A DNA stretch of 64,000 bases from Salinicola socius (GCF_001937195.1 NZ_MSDO01000019.1:102172-166171); one strand, 5' to 3'. Shown: positions 21,429 through 33,427, counted from the first letter of the stretch. Made by a program: numbers and translations. The notes: a model not told the origin generated them from the sequence alone.

Positions 21429-22739
21429 TCAACGTTTCAGGCGGTTCTCGGCCGAGCGGGCATGGGCGGTCAGCGACTCCCCTCGCGCCAGCACCGAGGC
21501 GGTCCGCCCCAGCGTGTCGGCGCCTTCCGGCGAGCACTGGATCAGCGAAGAGCGCTTCTGGAAATCGTAGACGCCCAGCGGCGACGAGAAACGCGCAGTG
21601 CCCGAGGTCGGCAGCACGTGATTGGGACCGGCACAGTAGTCGCCCAGCACCTCGGCGGTATAGCGCCCCATGAAAATGGCGCCGGCGTGACGTACGCCCT
21701 CCGCCATCGCCTGCGGTGCTTCCACGGAAAGCTCCAGGTGCTCCGGGGCGATGCGGTTGATCAGCTCGACCGCCTGCTCGGGCCCTTCACAGAGGATCAG
21801 CGCGCCGCGCCGCGCCAGCGATTCGCGAACGATCGCCTCGCGCTCCAGAGTCGGCAGCAGCCGCTCGATGGATGCCTCAACCGCCGCCAGATGTTCCGCG
21901 TCCCAACTGACGAGAATGGCCTGGGCGTCTTCATCGTGCTCGGCCTGGGAAAACAGATCCATCGCCAGCCAGTCCGGATCGGTGCCGCCGTCGGAAACGA
22001 CCAGGATCTCGGAGGGCCCCGCAATCATGTCGATACCGACCTGCCCGAACACCGCTCGCTTGGCCGTGGCGACATAGATATTGCCCGGACCGACGATCTT
22101 GTCGACCCGGGGCACGCTCTGGGTCCCGTAGGCCAACGCGGCCACGGCCTGAGCGCCGCCCAGCGCGAAAACCCGATCGACACCGGCAAGGTGCGCCGCG
22201 GCCAGCACCAGCTCATTGACGATGCCATCCGGGGTCGGCACCACCATCACGATCTCGCGGACACCGGCCACGTGGGCCGGCACGGCGTTCATCAATACGG
22301 AAGACGGATAAGCAGCCTTGCCACCGGGCACGTAGATACCGACCCGGTCGAGCGCCGTCACCTTCTGCCCCAGCACGGTCCCGTCGGGTTCGCTGTACTG
22401 CCAGGACTCCGGCTTCTGGCGCTCGTGATAGAGCCGGATGCGCTCGGCAGCGTGCTGCAGCGCCTCGCGCTGTTCCGTCGGCACGTTCGCGAACGCCGCT
22501 TCGAGCCGCTCGGCCCCGATCGTCAACTCCGACATGGCGGTCGCGGAGAGACGATCGAAGCGATTGGTGTACTCGATCACGGCGTCATCGCCGCGCTGAC
22601 GAACGGCGGCAATGATCTCCGCCACCCGGGAACCGATCTCGTGATCGGAAACCCCTTCCCAGGCCAGCAGTGACGCGAGACGGGTGTCGAAATCAGTGTC
22701 CCGCGTGGCGAGGCGGGCAATGGTAGTCATTTGACTCAT
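21429..22739 (-). CDS. hisD: Histidinol dehydrogenase HisD
   Basis: Zinc enzyme that oxidises L-histidinol to L-histidine in two NAD-dependent steps. 436 residues, typical length. Motifs: [42 protein letters not shown], the zinc-ligand segment SQAEHDEDA, and [24 protein letters not shown]. It lies 132 bp downstream of hisG. The hisC that follows hisD in Pseudomonas is not here. Confidence 0.97.
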   Translation of the reverse strand: MSQMTTIARLATRDTDFDTRLASLLAWEGVSDHEIGSRVAEIIAAVRQRGDDAVIEYTNRFDRLSATAMSELTIGAERLEAAFANVPTEQREALQHAAERIRLYHERQKPESWQYSEPDGTVLGQKVTALDRVGIYVPGGKAAYPSSVLMNAVPAHVAGVREIVMVVPTPDGIVNELVLAAAHLAGVDRVFALGGAQAVAALAYGTQSVPRVDKIVGPGNIYVATAKRAVFGQVGIDMIAGPSEILVVSDGGTDPDWLAMDLFSQAEHDEDAQAILVSWDAEHLAAVEASIERLLPTLEREAIVRESLARRGALILCEGPEQAVELINRIAPEHLELSVEAPQAMAEGVRHAGAIFMGRYTAEVLGDYCAGPNHVLPTSGTARFSSPLGVYDFQKRSSLIQCSPEGADTLGRTASVLARGESLTAHARSAENRLKR

Positions 22740-22871
22740 TCAAGCATTCTCCAGGTTCGACCGACCCCGGCCATCGGCAGGCAATAGAAACGCCTTTCCG
22801 TCATGAACGCTACTCCAGCACCTGACCGAAACCGGAGGCGTGCACTCCACACGCCTCGATGTCGGCATCAC

Positions 22872-23516
22872 TCAGGCCGGAAGACGCGCCGTCACGGCCT
22901 GGCGCAGGCGTTCGATCAGCGGCCTCAGCCGCTCGTGCTTCATCGTCATCGATGCCTTGTTGACCACCAGGCGGGTACTGATGTTCTCGATCAATTCGCG
23001 AGGCTCCATGCCATTGGCCCGCAGGGTATTGCCGGTATCCACGATATCGACGATCTCATCTGCCAGGTTCATCAACGGCGCCAGCTCCATCGCCCCGTAC
23101 AGCTTGATCACCTCGGCCTGGATGCCCTGCTCTGCATAGTAACGGCGTGCCACGTTGACGAACTTCGTCGCGACTCGTCGCTTGGCATGCGCTGGCTGTG
23201 CGCCCACGATACCGGCCGTCATCAGACGACAGCGAGAGATGCCGAGATCGAGCGGTTCATAGAGCCCTTCGGCGCCATGCTCCAGCAGGACGTCCTTGCC
23301 CGCAACGCCCAGATCGGCTGCACCCAGCTGGACGTAGGTCGGCACGTCCACCGCGCGAATGACGACCAGTTTGACATCGGGCAGGTTGGTATCGAACAGC
23401 AGCTTGCGACTCCTGCCGAAATCGTCTGCCGGCGTGATACCGGCATCCGCCAGTAACGGCAGGGTCTCTTCGAGGATACGGCCCTTTGACAGGGCCAGGA
23501 TCAGTTGATTGCTCAT
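22872..23516 (-). CDS. hisG: ATP phosphoribosyltransferase catalytic subunit HisG (short form)
   Basis: First step of histidine synthesis: ATP + PRPP to phosphoribosyl-ATP. 214 residues from the ATG at 23516, lacking the C-terminal regulatory domain of long HisG, so it should need HisZ as regulatory partner (family knowledge; hisZ is not in this window). [33 protein letters not shown] and [17 protein letters not shown] PRPP-binding residues (here [14 protein letters not shown]) are present. It follows murA closely. Confidence 0.95.
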   Translation of the reverse strand: MSNQLILALSKGRILEETLPLLADAGITPADDFGRSRKLLFDTNLPDVKLVVIRAVDVPTYVQLGAADLGVAGKDVLLEHGAEGLYEPLDLGISRCRLMTAGIVGAQPAHAKRRVATKFVNVARRYYAEQGIQAEVIKLYGAMELAPLMNLADEIVDIVDTGNTLRANGMEPRELIENISTRLVVNKASMTMKHERLRPLIERLRQAVTARLPA

Positions 23517-23531
23517 GTCATCAGCCGTCAC

Positions 23532-24803
<1,272 letters not shown>

Positions 24804-24850
24804 CTATAGAATCGAGAAAGATGACCGGCCTGAAAGGCGCAGGACGAGGA

Positions 24851-25105
24851 TCAGGCGCTGACATTCTCCGGCGCCGTTTCCCACTGTGAGGGGGTATAAG
24901 TCTTGATGGTGATGGCGTGCAGTGCGCCCGAGGCGATTTCACCCGACAGCGCGCCGTAAATCAGCTGCTGGCGCTTGACCGGGCTCATGCCGCCGAAGAC
25001 CTCTCCCACGGCGATCACCTGGAAGTTGCAGCCTTCACCCTGAATATGGAATTCACAGCCGTCGAGCTGGCTTTCGAGGCGGCTTTTGACATCGCTGGGT
25101 TGCAT
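24851..25105 (-). CDS. ibaG: BolA-family protein IbaG
   Basis: 84 residues from the ATG at 25105 (AGGGAG upstream). A single BolA/KH-like domain with the conserved GGMSPVKRQQLIYGAL stretch and a His in ALHAITIKTYTP; the Cys in GCNFQV may take part in iron-sulfur coordination with a monothiol glutaredoxin, as proposed for the family. In E. coli the same gene lies between mlaB and murA and is acid-responsive. Cytoplasmic. Confidence 0.92.
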   Translation of the reverse strand: MQPSDVKSRLESQLDGCEFHIQGEGCNFQVIAVGEVFGGMSPVKRQQLIYGALSGEIASGALHAITIKTYTPSQWETAPENVSA

Positions 25106-25246
25106 GGAATCAGGCTCCCTTGTGACGACTGCGCAGAATGCGCAGGGAAAGCGCCACATGGTAGCGGAAAGCGCCCCGTCTTGGCGATCTTGGCGGCATG
25201 CAAAAACGTCGCAAGCTGTCGATCGGACGAGGCCGACGACGGGGAA

Positions 25247-25621
25247 CTAGCGCTCGATCGACGCCGTGGCCGACTCAGATTCGACGCAGGTCGTCTCGAC
25301 GGCCGGCAGCAGCGGCGCCAGTTCGGTGATATCCATCAGCCGCTTCAGCGCCAGCGACAGCGATACACGCTGCAGGCTCAGCGAGTGGTGCTGCACGCTG
25401 CGCACCCACACCAGCAACACGCTCAGCACTGCACTGCTGGCAACCTGAATGCCGGTCAGATCGAAGGAGACCTCGGTCTGCGGCGGCTGCTCCGCCAGCC
25501 AGTGTCGACCCGCCTGGGCAAGCGGGCCGGCACTGTCGAAGTCTGCCTCGCCGCGAATCGTCAGCACATGACCATCGACGATTTCCAGCGTGGCATCATC
25601 GCGTTCGAGCAGTAGCGTCAC
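25247..25621 (-). CDS. mlaB: STAS-domain protein MlaB of the Mla phospholipid transporter
   Basis: 124 residues with one STAS domain (TIRGEADFDSAGPL, then FDLTGIQVASSAVLSVLLVWVR). MlaB binds the MlaF ATPase in the cytoplasm and is needed for stability of the MlaFEDB complex. Its start overlaps the mlaC stop by 4 bp. An acidic Glu/Ser-rich tail follows the domain. Confidence 0.88.
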   Translation of the reverse strand: MTLLLERDDATLEIVDGHVLTIRGEADFDSAGPLAQAGRHWLAEQPPQTEVSFDLTGIQVASSAVLSVLLVWVRSVQHHSLSLQRVSLSLALKRLMDITELAPLLPAVETTCVESESATASIER

Positions 25622-26313
25622 GCGTCGCTGCCCTTCTCGAGTTCATCGGTGCCGACTTCCGGCGCCCAGTTGTCGATCACGGCATCGATGTCACGATTGT
25701 TGTCGCGCATCGACTGATCGAACTGATTGCGGAACGTCAGCCCCAGGTTGATACCGTTGACGATGACGTTGATGACCTTCCACTGCCCGTCACTCTGACG
25801 CAGCGTAAAATCGACCGGGTAGGTTTTCCCATTGGTGGAGACGACCTCCATGGGCACCGACGCCTGATCGTCATAGCGTCCCGCGTTTTCGTTCTCCTTC
25901 ACGCGAAGCGTCTGATAGTCGAACGTCACCAGGCCTCTGGCATAGGTATCGATCAGGGTCTTGCGGAACACATTGACGAACTTGGAACGCTGCTCCGGCG
26001 TGGCACCACGGAAGTAACGGCCCATCACGCTGGCACCGATGTAGCGGAAGTCGGCAACTTCCGCCATGTTGGTATCCACCAGCTTGGCAAGCTCGCCCTC
26101 GTGCTGGGCGTAGTAGCCCTTCTTGCCTTCCAGCTCGGACATCAGCGAATCCACGCTCTGCTGGATGACCTGGGTCGGAGACTGCTGCGCCTGGGCCACA
26201 GGAGCCACGCTCGCCAGACACATCGCGACGAGCGCCAGGGCCGCCATCCAGGCGCCCCGCATTCCGGTATCACGTTTGGCAGTGCGGGCATGCCGCGCGA
26301 AAGTCATTTTCAT
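25618..26313 (-). CDS. mlaC: MlaC, periplasmic phospholipid carrier
   Basis: Soluble periplasmic protein that ferries phospholipid between the outer-membrane MlaA-porin complex and inner-membrane MlaFEDB. About 231 residues; of two adjacent ATGs the one at 26313 is best spaced from AAGGAG. The signal peptide ends near PVAQAQQ. The mature part has the family pattern (GKKGYYAQHEGELAKLVDTNM, FRYIGASVMGRY, YDDQASVPMEVV, WKVINVIVNGINLGLTFRNQF). Confidence 0.94.
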   Translation of the reverse strand: MKMTFARHARTAKRDTGMRGAWMAALALVAMCLASVAPVAQAQQSPTQVIQQSVDSLMSELEGKKGYYAQHEGELAKLVDTNMAEVADFRYIGASVMGRYFRGATPEQRSKFVNVFRKTLIDTYARGLVTFDYQTLRVKENENAGRYDDQASVPMEVVSTNGKTYPVDFTLRQSDGQWKVINVIVNGINLGLTFRNQFDQSMRDNNRDIDAVIDNWAPEVGTDELEKGSDA

Positions 26314-26363
26314 CATCGACTCCTTGTCTGTGATCAACTTGCCTTGAGCTGAGCCGGCCGGGC

Positions 26364-26825
26364 TCACTTGGCCATATTCGACACGAACTGCTGGATGAGC
26401 TCCTCCAGCACCAGCGCCTGCTGGGTGTCGTGGATGACGTCGCCGTCATGCAGCATATCCGGCGCACCGCCCACGGTCAGCCCGATGTACTGCTCGCCCA
26501 GCAGCCCGGCGGTGAGTATCGCCGCCGTACTGTCGTTGGAAAGCTTGCCGTCGTATGCCGAGTCCAGTTGCATGGTGACCTTGGCGTCGAACCACTTCGG
26601 ATCGAGCTCGATATCGGTCACCTTGCCGATGCGCACGCCGGACATGGTTACCTTGGCCTGGGGTCGCAGCCCGCCGATATTGGCGAAGTTGGCAGTCAAC
26701 GTGAAAGTGTCGTTGGGTACACCCACGCCCAGGCCACTGACGCGCAGACCCAGGAACACCAGCCCCAGAATACCTGCCAGCATGAACATGCCGACGCCCA
26801 GTTCCAACCAGTTGTTGCGCTTCAT
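26364..26825 (-). CDS. mlaD: MlaD, MCE-domain subunit of the Mla complex
   Basis: 153 residues: one N-terminal membrane helix (about 10-28) and one MCE domain ([27 protein letters not shown], then the [13 protein letters not shown] pore-loop region). Forms the periplasmic hexameric ring on MlaE that channels phospholipid. ATGA overlap with mlaE. Confidence 0.95.
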   Translation of the reverse strand: MKRNNWLELGVGMFMLAGILGLVFLGLRVSGLGVGVPNDTFTLTANFANIGGLRPQAKVTMSGVRIGKVTDIELDPKWFDAKVTMQLDSAYDGKLSNDSTAAILTAGLLGEQYIGLTVGGAPDMLHDGDVIHDTQQALVLEELIQQFVSNMAK

Positions 26826-27604
26826 CCGAGGTCTCCAAACATCAACGCGGTGAGCACGAAATCGAGGCCCAATACCGCCAGCGAGGCGTATACCACCGTC
26901 CGGGTGGTCGCGCGCGAAATACCTTCCGAGGTGGGAATCAGATCATAGCCCTGAAACACCGCGATCCAGGTCACGACCAGACCGAACACCAGGCTCTTGA
27001 TCATGCCATTGAGCACATCGCCGACGAAGTCGACGCTATCCTGCATATTGCTCCAGTAGGAACCCTGGTAGACGCCAAGCCAGTCGACGCCCACCAGGTA
27101 CCCGCCCCAGATACCGACCACGCCGAACATCACCGTCAGGATGGGCAACGAGACGAAGCCCGCCCACAGCCGGGGGGCGACGATGCGCCGCAACGGGTCG
27201 ACGCCGATCATTTCCATGCTGGTGAGCTGTTCGGTCGCTTTCATCAGACCGATTTCGGCGGTCAGCGCCGAGCCTGCGCGCCCGGCGAACAGCAATGCGG
27301 CGACCACCGGGGCGAGCTCGCGAACCAGCGACAACGCCACCATCTGTCCCAACGCCTCGTCGGCACCAAAACTCACCAGAATGGTGAAGCCCTGCAACGC
27401 CAGCACCATGCCGATGAATAGCCCCGACACCAGTACGATCGCCCCCGACATCACCCCGACGAAATGCATCTGGCGAATCCACAGATGGAACCCCTCGCGG
27501 GACGGCAGGCAGAAGATCGACTGAAACAGGAACAGCCCCGCCCTGCCGATCGAGCTCACGATATCGAGCGTTGCGCGCCCTAGCGTCGCGATATGTCGCA
27601 TCAT
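26822..27604 (-). CDS. mlaE: MlaE, permease subunit of the Mla ABC transporter
   Basis: 260 residues, about five hydrophobic segments. The conserved permease stretch [46 protein letters not shown], which couples to the ATPase, is complete (about residues 90-140). Pairs with MlaF, whose stop it overlaps by 4 bp. Confidence 0.96.
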   Translation of the reverse strand: MMRHIATLGRATLDIVSSIGRAGLFLFQSIFCLPSREGFHLWIRQMHFVGVMSGAIVLVSGLFIGMVLALQGFTILVSFGADEALGQMVALSLVRELAPVVAALLFAGRAGSALTAEIGLMKATEQLTSMEMIGVDPLRRIVAPRLWAGFVSLPILTVMFGVVGIWGGYLVGVDWLGVYQGSYWSNMQDSVDFVGDVLNGMIKSLVFGLVVTWIAVFQGYDLIPTSEGISRATTRTVVYASLAVLGLDFVLTALMFGDLG

Positions 27605-28416
27605 GAAAACTGCCCCGCCGGCGCCAGAATGTCATCGTAGAAGTCCGGCGCGGGATAGTGAAATGGCACCGGCCCGTCGGGCTCGCCATGCACGAACTGC
27701 CTGACGTGCGCATCGTCGTTCACGTCGAGCGTACGCGGCGTGCCGTGGGCCATGACCTGGCCGTCGGCGATGATGTAGACATAGTCTGCGATCGACAATG
27801 TCTCCTTGATGTCGTGGGACACCATCACCGCGGTCAGCCCGAGCGCCTGATTGACCTTCTTGATCAACTGCACCAGCACGCCCATCGAAATCGGGTCCTG
27901 GCCGACGAAGGGCTCATCGTAGAGCACCAGTTCCGGATCCAGCGCCACCGCGCGCGCAAGCGCCACGCGTCGGGCCATGCCGCCTGAGAGCTCCGATGGC
28001 ATCAGATGTCGCGCACCGCGCAACCCGACCGCCTGAAGCTTCATCAGCACGATGTCGCGCACCATGGCGTTCGGCAATTCGGTATGCACGCGGAGCGGGA
28101 ACGCGACGTTCTCGAACACGTCCAGGTCCGAGAACAGGGCGCCACTCTGGAACAGCATGCCCATGCGACGACGCAGCTTGAAAAGCGAGCGCCGCGACAG
28201 CTGGTGTACGTCCTGACCATCGATCAGCACCTGGCCACGGTCCGGTATCAGCTGACCACCGATCAACTTCAGCAGCGTCGTCTTGCCGGTCCCGCTAGGC
28301 CCCATGATGGCAGTAATCTTGCCGAGCGGAATCTGCAGGTCGACACCGCGAAAAATATCGGTATTGCCGCGGGAAAAGTGCAGATCCTTGACCTCGACCA
28401 TAATCGGGTCATCCAT
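27601..28416 (-). CDS. mlaF: MlaF, ATPase subunit of the Mla ABC transporter
   Basis: 271 residues. Walker [11 protein letters not shown] (about 39-48), signature LSGGMARR, Walker [14 protein letters not shown] and switch His in VSHD are all present. Powers MlaFEDB movement of phospholipid across the envelope to keep outer-membrane asymmetry. First gene of mlaFEDCB-ibaG-murA-hisGD on the minus strand. Confidence 0.97.
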   Translation of the reverse strand: MDDPIMVEVKDLHFSRGNTDIFRGVDLQIPLGKITAIMGPSGTGKTTLLKLIGGQLIPDRGQVLIDGQDVHQLSRRSLFKLRRRMGMLFQSGALFSDLDVFENVAFPLRVHTELPNAMVRDIVLMKLQAVGLRGARHLMPSELSGGMARRVALARAVALDPELVLYDEPFVGQDPISMGVLVQLIKKVNQALGLTAVMVSHDIKETLSIADYVYIIADGQVMAHGTPRTLDVNDDAHVRQFVHGEPDGPVPFHYPAPDFYDDILAPAGQFS

Positions 28417-28616
28417 GCAGCATCCACCAACCTTGTGAGATCAATTATCGAACATTGTATCCTAACCTTGGCGGTAGCGACCAGCAGTCGCCACCGGACG
28501 ACCACGCTCGCTGCCGCACAAGGGACGAATCGGGAAACGATCAAAGGTATACTCTCACGTATTGCGCCAACCCGAGATCGCCTGGCGCCCTCAATTTCAC
28601 GACTGACGTTCATGCC
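28417..28616. promoter_or_regulatory. Divergent mlaF/kdsD promoter region
   Basis: A 200-bp spacer. Candidate -10 boxes are TACAAT on the minus strand (28459-28454) for mlaF and TATACT on the plus strand (28548-28553) for kdsD. Neither has a good -35 at the right spacing, so exact start points are uncertain. Confidence 0.4.
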
Positions 28617-29627
28617 ATGACCGATCCCCGAACCGCCACCGCCGAGACCCTGAGCGAACCCGCCACGCTGGACTTTCGTGCCAGCGCCAGGCGTACGCTG
28701 ACGCTGGAACAGCAGGCTATCGGCGAACTCGTCACCAAACTCGACGCGCGTTTCGATGCCGCCTGTCGGCTGCTGCTCGCTTGCCGAGGGCGCCTCATCG
28801 TGACGGGCATGGGCAAGTCGGGCCACATCGCCCGCAAGATGGCCGCGACCCTGGCCAGCACCGGCTCGCCGGCGTTCTATGTACATCCCGGCGAGGCCAG
28901 CCACGGCGATCTCGGCATGATCACCGGCGACGATGTGGTGATCGCCCTGTCGAACTCCGGGGAAACCCAGGAGATCACAGGCCTGCTCCCGCTGTTCAAG
29001 CGTCTCGGCGCCCCACTGGTCAGCCTGACCGGCCGGCCGGGGTCGACGCTGGCACGTTATAGCGACGTGCATATCGATGTCGGCGTTTCCCGGGAAGCCT
29101 GCCCTCACGATCTGGCGCCAACCTCTTCCACCACCGCCGCCCTCGCCATGAGCGACGCCTTGGCGCTGGCTCTGCTCGAGGCGCGCGGCTTCAGCGCCGA
29201 GGACTTCGCGCTGTCCCATCCGGGCGGCACGCTCGGCAAACGCTTGCTGTTGCGTGTTGCCGACCTCATGCACGACGGCAGCCGGCTCCCCAGCGTGGCC
29301 ACCGGAAGCCCGTTGCGAGAGGCACTGCTCGAGATGACGCTCAAGGGCATGGGATTCACCTGCGTGGTCGATGAACGCGGAATGCTGGCCGGGGTCTATA
29401 CCGACGGAGACCTGCGGCGCACGCTCGACCAGCGTGGCGATTTCACCCTGCTTCGCGTCGATGACGTCATGACGCGCGGCGGCAAGACGGCGGCACCGGA
29501 CATGCTGGCCGCTGAAGCAGTCCGGATCATGGAGGATAACCGCATCACCGCGCTGGCGGTGGTCGAGAACGGCATTCCCGTTGGCGCGCTACACATGCAC
29601 GACCTGCTGAGAAGTGGCGTCATCTGA
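28617..29627 (+). CDS. kdsD: D-arabinose 5-phosphate isomerase KdsD
   Basis: Interconverts ribulose 5-phosphate and arabinose 5-phosphate, the first step to Kdo of LPS. 336 residues from the ATG at 28617. SIS domain (GMGKSGHIARKMAATLASTG, HGDLGMI, ALSNSGETQEI, ALLEARGFSAEDFALSHPGGTLGKRL) followed by two CBS domains. kdsC, the phosphatase that normally follows, is absent: only about 190 bp separate kdsD from lptC. Confidence 0.96.
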   Translation: MTDPRTATAETLSEPATLDFRASARRTLTLEQQAIGELVTKLDARFDAACRLLLACRGRLIVTGMGKSGHIARKMAATLASTGSPAFYVHPGEASHGDLGMITGDDVVIALSNSGETQEITGLLPLFKRLGAPLVSLTGRPGSTLARYSDVHIDVGVSREACPHDLAPTSSTTAALAMSDALALALLEARGFSAEDFALSHPGGTLGKRLLLRVADLMHDGSRLPSVATGSPLREALLEMTLKGMGFTCVVDERGMLAGVYTDGDLRRTLDQRGDFTLLRVDDVMTRGGKTAAPDMLAAEAVRIMEDNRITALAVVENGIPVGALHMHDLLRSGVI

Positions 29628-29816
29628 CAATCCGACAGCGCGGTGGCCTGGCGCGATCGACGCGACGGACCGCATCGTCGTTCGGAAAATCGAGAGGAGA
29701 ATGGCCCGACCGAGTCGGAGTCAGCCGGTTCGTCCCGGAAATCCATTCGTTATTTTGATCAGAAGGTTCCAACCGGAGCTCTTCGATCAAGTTTTTTACC
29801 AAGACAAGGAGCAACC

Positions 29817-30428
29817 GTGGCCAAGACAGCCAGATTTCAGTCTCCCTGGTGGCGGCGCCTCGGTCTGCTGGCGTTGCTGCTGACGCTGGGCGGTGGCCTG
29901 ACCTATCTGGATCAACGCGGGGAAGACCAGAAACAGCCCACGATCGGCAACACGACCGGCGAGCCGGACTACTACCTCGAAGACGCCAGCATGACCCGCT
30001 TCGACCAGCAGGGTCGCGCCTATCAACGTCTGGAAACTCCGCGACTGGTGCATACGCCATCCGACGACATCATTCGCACCGAAAAGCCCCACGGCTATCT
30101 GACCGACGACCAGCAGCGCCAATGGCAGGTCACCAGCGACACCGGGCGGATGAGTCGAAGCGGCGAGCAGTTGACGCTGCAAGGCAATGCGCGCCTCGTA
30201 CAGCCGGAGCAGGCCTGGAGCCTGGAAACCCGGACGCTGCATTACGATAATCGTGAAGCCCATGCCTGGAGTGACACCACCTCCGTGTTACGTCAGCATA
30301 GCCAGAGCATGCGCGGCGATCGCTTCGACGCCTGGATCAACGAAGACCGTATGCGTCTGACCGACAACGTGCAGGGTCACCTGCCACAGCAACCTCAGTC
30401 ACAGCAACCCAAGGATCAAGGATCATGA
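29817..30428 (+). CDS. lptC: LPS export protein LptC
   Basis: Bitopic inner-membrane protein that takes LPS from LptB2FG and passes it to LptA. 203 residues from the GTG at 29817, with AAGGAG 7 bases upstream. One membrane helix (about 13-28) and a periplasmic beta-jellyroll (LRQ/ARLV-type strands, GDRFDAWINEDRMRLTDNVQGH). The stop overlaps the lptA start (ATGA). Confidence 0.92.
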   Translation: MAKTARFQSPWWRRLGLLALLLTLGGGLTYLDQRGEDQKQPTIGNTTGEPDYYLEDASMTRFDQQGRAYQRLETPRLVHTPSDDIIRTEKPHGYLTDDQQRQWQVTSDTGRMSRSGEQLTLQGNARLVQPEQAWSLETRTLHYDNREAHAWSDTTSVLRQHSQSMRGDRFDAWINEDRMRLTDNVQGHLPQQPQSQQPKDQGS

Positions 30429-30964
30429 GGCGAGAACTCGGGCAAATTCTGGTGCTGACCGCACTGGGCTTCTCCAGCCTTCCGGCCGTCGCTCTGGAAA
30501 GCGATGCCAGTGCGGCGATCGAGATCGCCGCCGATCAGCTCGAGATCGACGACCGTCAGGGCACCGCTGTCTATACCGGCGACGTCGACATGCGGCAAGG
30601 CAGCATGAACCTGAAAGCCGCCCGCGTCGACATCCAGCGGGGCGCCAACGGCCAGGTCAGCCAGGTCACCGCCAAGGGCGGTGGCGGAGAACGCGCCTAC
30701 CTCGAGCAGAAGCCGGCGCCCGACGAGGATCTGGTCAAGGGTTGGGGCGACACCGTCGTCTATCATGCCGCGGAGCGTCGCGTGGAGCTGATCGGCAATG
30801 CCGAGCTGCACCAGGCCGGGGACACGTTCGACGGCGCCTACGTCGAATACTATCTCGATTCGCGCCGCATCCAGGCCCGGGCCAGCCAGGATAGCGATGG
30901 CAACAGTGACGGTCGCGTCCGCATGACGTTGACGCCACGTGACGCCTCTCCGTCGTCTCAATAG
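30425..30964 (+). CDS. lptA: LPS transport periplasmic protein LptA
   Basis: 179 residues with a signal peptide cleaved near PAVALES. OstA-like fold: IEIAADQLEIDDRQGTAVYTGDVDMRQGSM, DTVVYHAAERRVELIGNAEL and FDGAYVEYYLD. Oligomers form the periplasmic bridge that carries LPS to LptDE. Coupled to lptC by overlap. Confidence 0.95.
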   Translation: MRRELGQILVLTALGFSSLPAVALESDASAAIEIAADQLEIDDRQGTAVYTGDVDMRQGSMNLKAARVDIQRGANGQVSQVTAKGGGGERAYLEQKPAPDEDLVKGWGDTVVYHAAERRVELIGNAELHQAGDTFDGAYVEYYLDSRRIQARASQDSDGNSDGRVRMTLTPRDASPSSQ

Positions 30965-31116
30965 CCGCCCTGACAGTCAATCGTTCGCGCAATCTTCTCG
31001 AGCCATCGGCCAAGTCACCGTTCCAGCCATGAATTGAGCGCCGATTCGGGACCGACGCCGGTGATGACTACCGGCCCCGGATCACGTTGCGTCGCGCTGC
31101 CACAAGGATCGTAACC

Positions 31117-31842
31117 ATGAAAACGCTAACGGCCACCAATCTGGCCAAGAGCTACAAGGGACGTCGCGTCGTCCATGATTTCAGCCTGACTCTTCGCCAG
31201 GGCAGCATCGTTGGGCTCCTCGGCCCCAATGGCGCGGGCAAGACAACGTCGTTCTACATGATCGTCGGCCTGGTCAAGGCCGATGCCGGCAGCGTCCATA
31301 TCGACGAGCGGGACCTCAGCCGCGCCCCGATGCACGACCGCGCTCAGGCCGGGATCGGTTATCTGCCGCAGGAAGCCTCGATCTTCCGCAAACTGAGCGT
31401 CGCCGATAACATCATGGCGATCCTCGAGACCCGCAAGGACCTGGATCGTGCCGGACGACGCGCCCAGCTCGAGCGGCTTCTCGGCGACTTTCACATCGAG
31501 CATATTCGTGACAATCTCGGGATGAGCCTATCCGGTGGCGAGCGTCGACGCGTCGAGATCGCGCGCGCGCTGGCCACGGAGCCGGCCTTCGTGCTGCTCG
31601 ATGAACCCTTCGCGGGTGTCGACCCGATCTCGGTCGGCGATATCAAGAGCATCATTCGCCAACTCCGTGACCGCGAAATCGGCGTTCTGATCACCGATCA
31701 CAACGTGCGGGAGACGCTGGACATCTGCGACAACGCCTATATCGTCGGCGACGGCCAGATCATCGCCGAGGGCCGCCCGGAAGCGATCCTCGACAACCAG
31801 CGCGTTCGCGACGTCTACCTGGGTCACGAATTCCGCTTATAG
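31117..31842 (+). CDS. lptB: LptB, ATPase of the LPS transporter
   Basis: 241 residues from the ATG at 31117 (AAGGATC upstream). Walker [11 protein letters not shown] (about 36-45), [15 protein letters not shown] signature, Walker [14 protein letters not shown], and switch His in [14 protein letters not shown]. Energises LPS extraction by LptB2FGC. 152 bp after lptA; rpoN follows, as in most gammaproteobacteria. Confidence 0.97.
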   Translation: MKTLTATNLAKSYKGRRVVHDFSLTLRQGSIVGLLGPNGAGKTTSFYMIVGLVKADAGSVHIDERDLSRAPMHDRAQAGIGYLPQEASIFRKLSVADNIMAILETRKDLDRAGRRAQLERLLGDFHIEHIRDNLGMSLSGGERRRVEIARALATEPAFVLLDEPFAGVDPISVGDIKSIIRQLRDREIGVLITDHNVRETLDICDNAYIVGDGQIIAEGRPEAILDNQRVRDVYLGHEFRL

Positions 31843-31916
31843 TCCGCCATCCTTGCTCTCGTACGGCATGCCACCGGTGGCTGGAGTCATCCACCCCGCC
31901 ATGGGTGGCATGTATA

Positions 31917-31945
31917 TTGCATAAAACGTTGCATGTCGTTAAATC
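31917..31945 (+). promoter_or_regulatory. Candidate promoter for rpoN
   Basis: TTGCAT (31917-31922) and TAAATC (31940-31945) with a 17-bp spacer in an AT-rich patch of the 151-bp lptB-rpoN gap. The -10 is weak, so this is only a candidate. Confidence 0.35.
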
Positions 31946-31993
31946 AACCAGTAACGTAACGTTTCTCTCGTTGATCGTGACGCCCCTTCTCCC

Positions 31994-33427
31994 ATGTCCA
32001 TGAAGCCCTCGCTGCAACTTAGAGTCGGCACCCAGTTGACCATGACGCCTCAGCTTCAGCAGGCGATTCAACTGCTTCAGCTGTCGACGCTCGATCTATG
32101 CCAGGAGATTCAGCAAGCGCTCGAGTCCAATCCGATGCTGGAGCTGGAGGAGCCGTATGAGGAACTCGAGAGTTCGGAGACCCAGGAGGACGAGTGGGCC
32201 ACCGATATCCCCGACGAATTGACGCTCGACAGCGACTGGAGCGACACCTACCAGGACGCTACCGCCGGCGCGCTGGGCAACGGTAGCGGCAGCGAAGACG
32301 CACCAGATTTCGATCGCAACGCCGCCGCCGTCGGGCTCCACGACCATCTGCTGTGGCAACTGGCGATGGGCGATTTCGATGACCGCGAGCGGGAGCTGGG
32401 TGAGTGCCTGATCGACGCGATCAATGACGACGGCTACTTCATCGGTTCGCTCGACGAGCTGACGATCAGTCTCCGCGCCCAGCGCAGCGACAGCATCAGC
32501 ACGGCCGATCTCGAACACATGCTGATGCGACTGCAGCAGTTCGACCCCACCGGTGTCGGTGCCCGCGATCTGCGTGAATGTCTGCTGCTACAGCTGGGCA
32601 CGCTGGATGGCGACACCCCGCTGCTACCGCAAGCCAAACGCCTGGTGCGACAATTCCTCGAAGCGCTGGCCGGCGATGATCGGCGGCTGCTCAAACGACG
32701 CCTGCGACTCGAGGACGACGAGCTCGACCGTGTCATCAAACTGATTCGCACGCTGGACCCTCGGCCCGGTCAGGGCTTCGATATCCGTCGCGACGATTAC
32801 GTGATTCCCGATCTCGTCGCCACGCCCTCTCCGGCAGGCTGGCGGATCGAGCTCAACGCCGAAGCCTTGCCCCGGCTGCGTATCCAGCCCGACTACGCTG
32901 CGCTGATCAAACGGGCCGACAAGAGCGACGACAACACCTTCCTGCGCCAGCATCTGCAGGAGGCCCGCTGGTTGCTCAAGAGCCTGTCCAGCCGCAACGA
33001 TACGCTGCTGCGTGTCGGCAGGGAGATCATGGCGCGCCAGATCGACTTTCTCGATCGCGGAGAAGAAGCGATGAGACCGCTGATTCTGGCCGACATCGCC
33101 GGCAGCGTCGACATGCACGAGTCGACGATCTCCCGTGTCACGACGCAAAAGTATATCCACACCCCGCGCGGCGTATTCGAGCTCAAGTATTTCTTCTCGA
33201 GCCAGGTTGGCGGCCAGCGCGGTGACGGCGACAGCCATTCGAGTACCGCGATCCGCGCCCGGATCAAGAAGTTCATCGGCGAAGAGCCCCCCAGGAAACC
33301 ACTATCCGACAGCAAGCTGGTGGAACTGCTCGCCCAGTCCGATATCTGCGTCGCCCGGCGCACCGTGGCCAAATACCGGGAAGCGATGGGCATTCCCTCG
33401 TCGAGTGAACGCAAACGCCTGTCCTGA
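31994..33427 (+). CDS. rpoN: RNA polymerase sigma-54 factor RpoN
   Basis: 477 residues. Region I Gln-rich activator-interacting segment (MKPSLQLRVGTQLTMTPQLQQAIQLLQLS), acidic region II, core-binding domain, helix-turn-helix (DIAGSVDMHESTISRVTTQKYIHTPRG) and the RpoN box ARRTVAKYREAMGI near the C-terminus, which reads the -24 element. Heads the rpoN-hpf-ptsN-rapZ-npr nitrogen-PTS cluster. Confidence 0.98.
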   Translation: MSMKPSLQLRVGTQLTMTPQLQQAIQLLQLSTLDLCQEIQQALESNPMLELEEPYEELESSETQEDEWATDIPDELTLDSDWSDTYQDATAGALGNGSGSEDAPDFDRNAAAVGLHDHLLWQLAMGDFDDRERELGECLIDAINDDGYFIGSLDELTISLRAQRSDSISTADLEHMLMRLQQFDPTGVGARDLRECLLLQLGTLDGDTPLLPQAKRLVRQFLEALAGDDRRLLKRRLRLEDDELDRVIKLIRTLDPRPGQGFDIRRDDYVIPDLVATPSPAGWRIELNAEALPRLRIQPDYAALIKRADKSDDNTFLRQHLQEARWLLKSLSSRNDTLLRVGREIMARQIDFLDRGEEAMRPLILADIAGSVDMHESTISRVTTQKYIHTPRGVFELKYFFSSQVGGQRGDGDSHSSTAIRARIKKFIGEEPPRKPLSDSKLVELLAQSDICVARRTVAKYREAMGIPSSSERKRLS

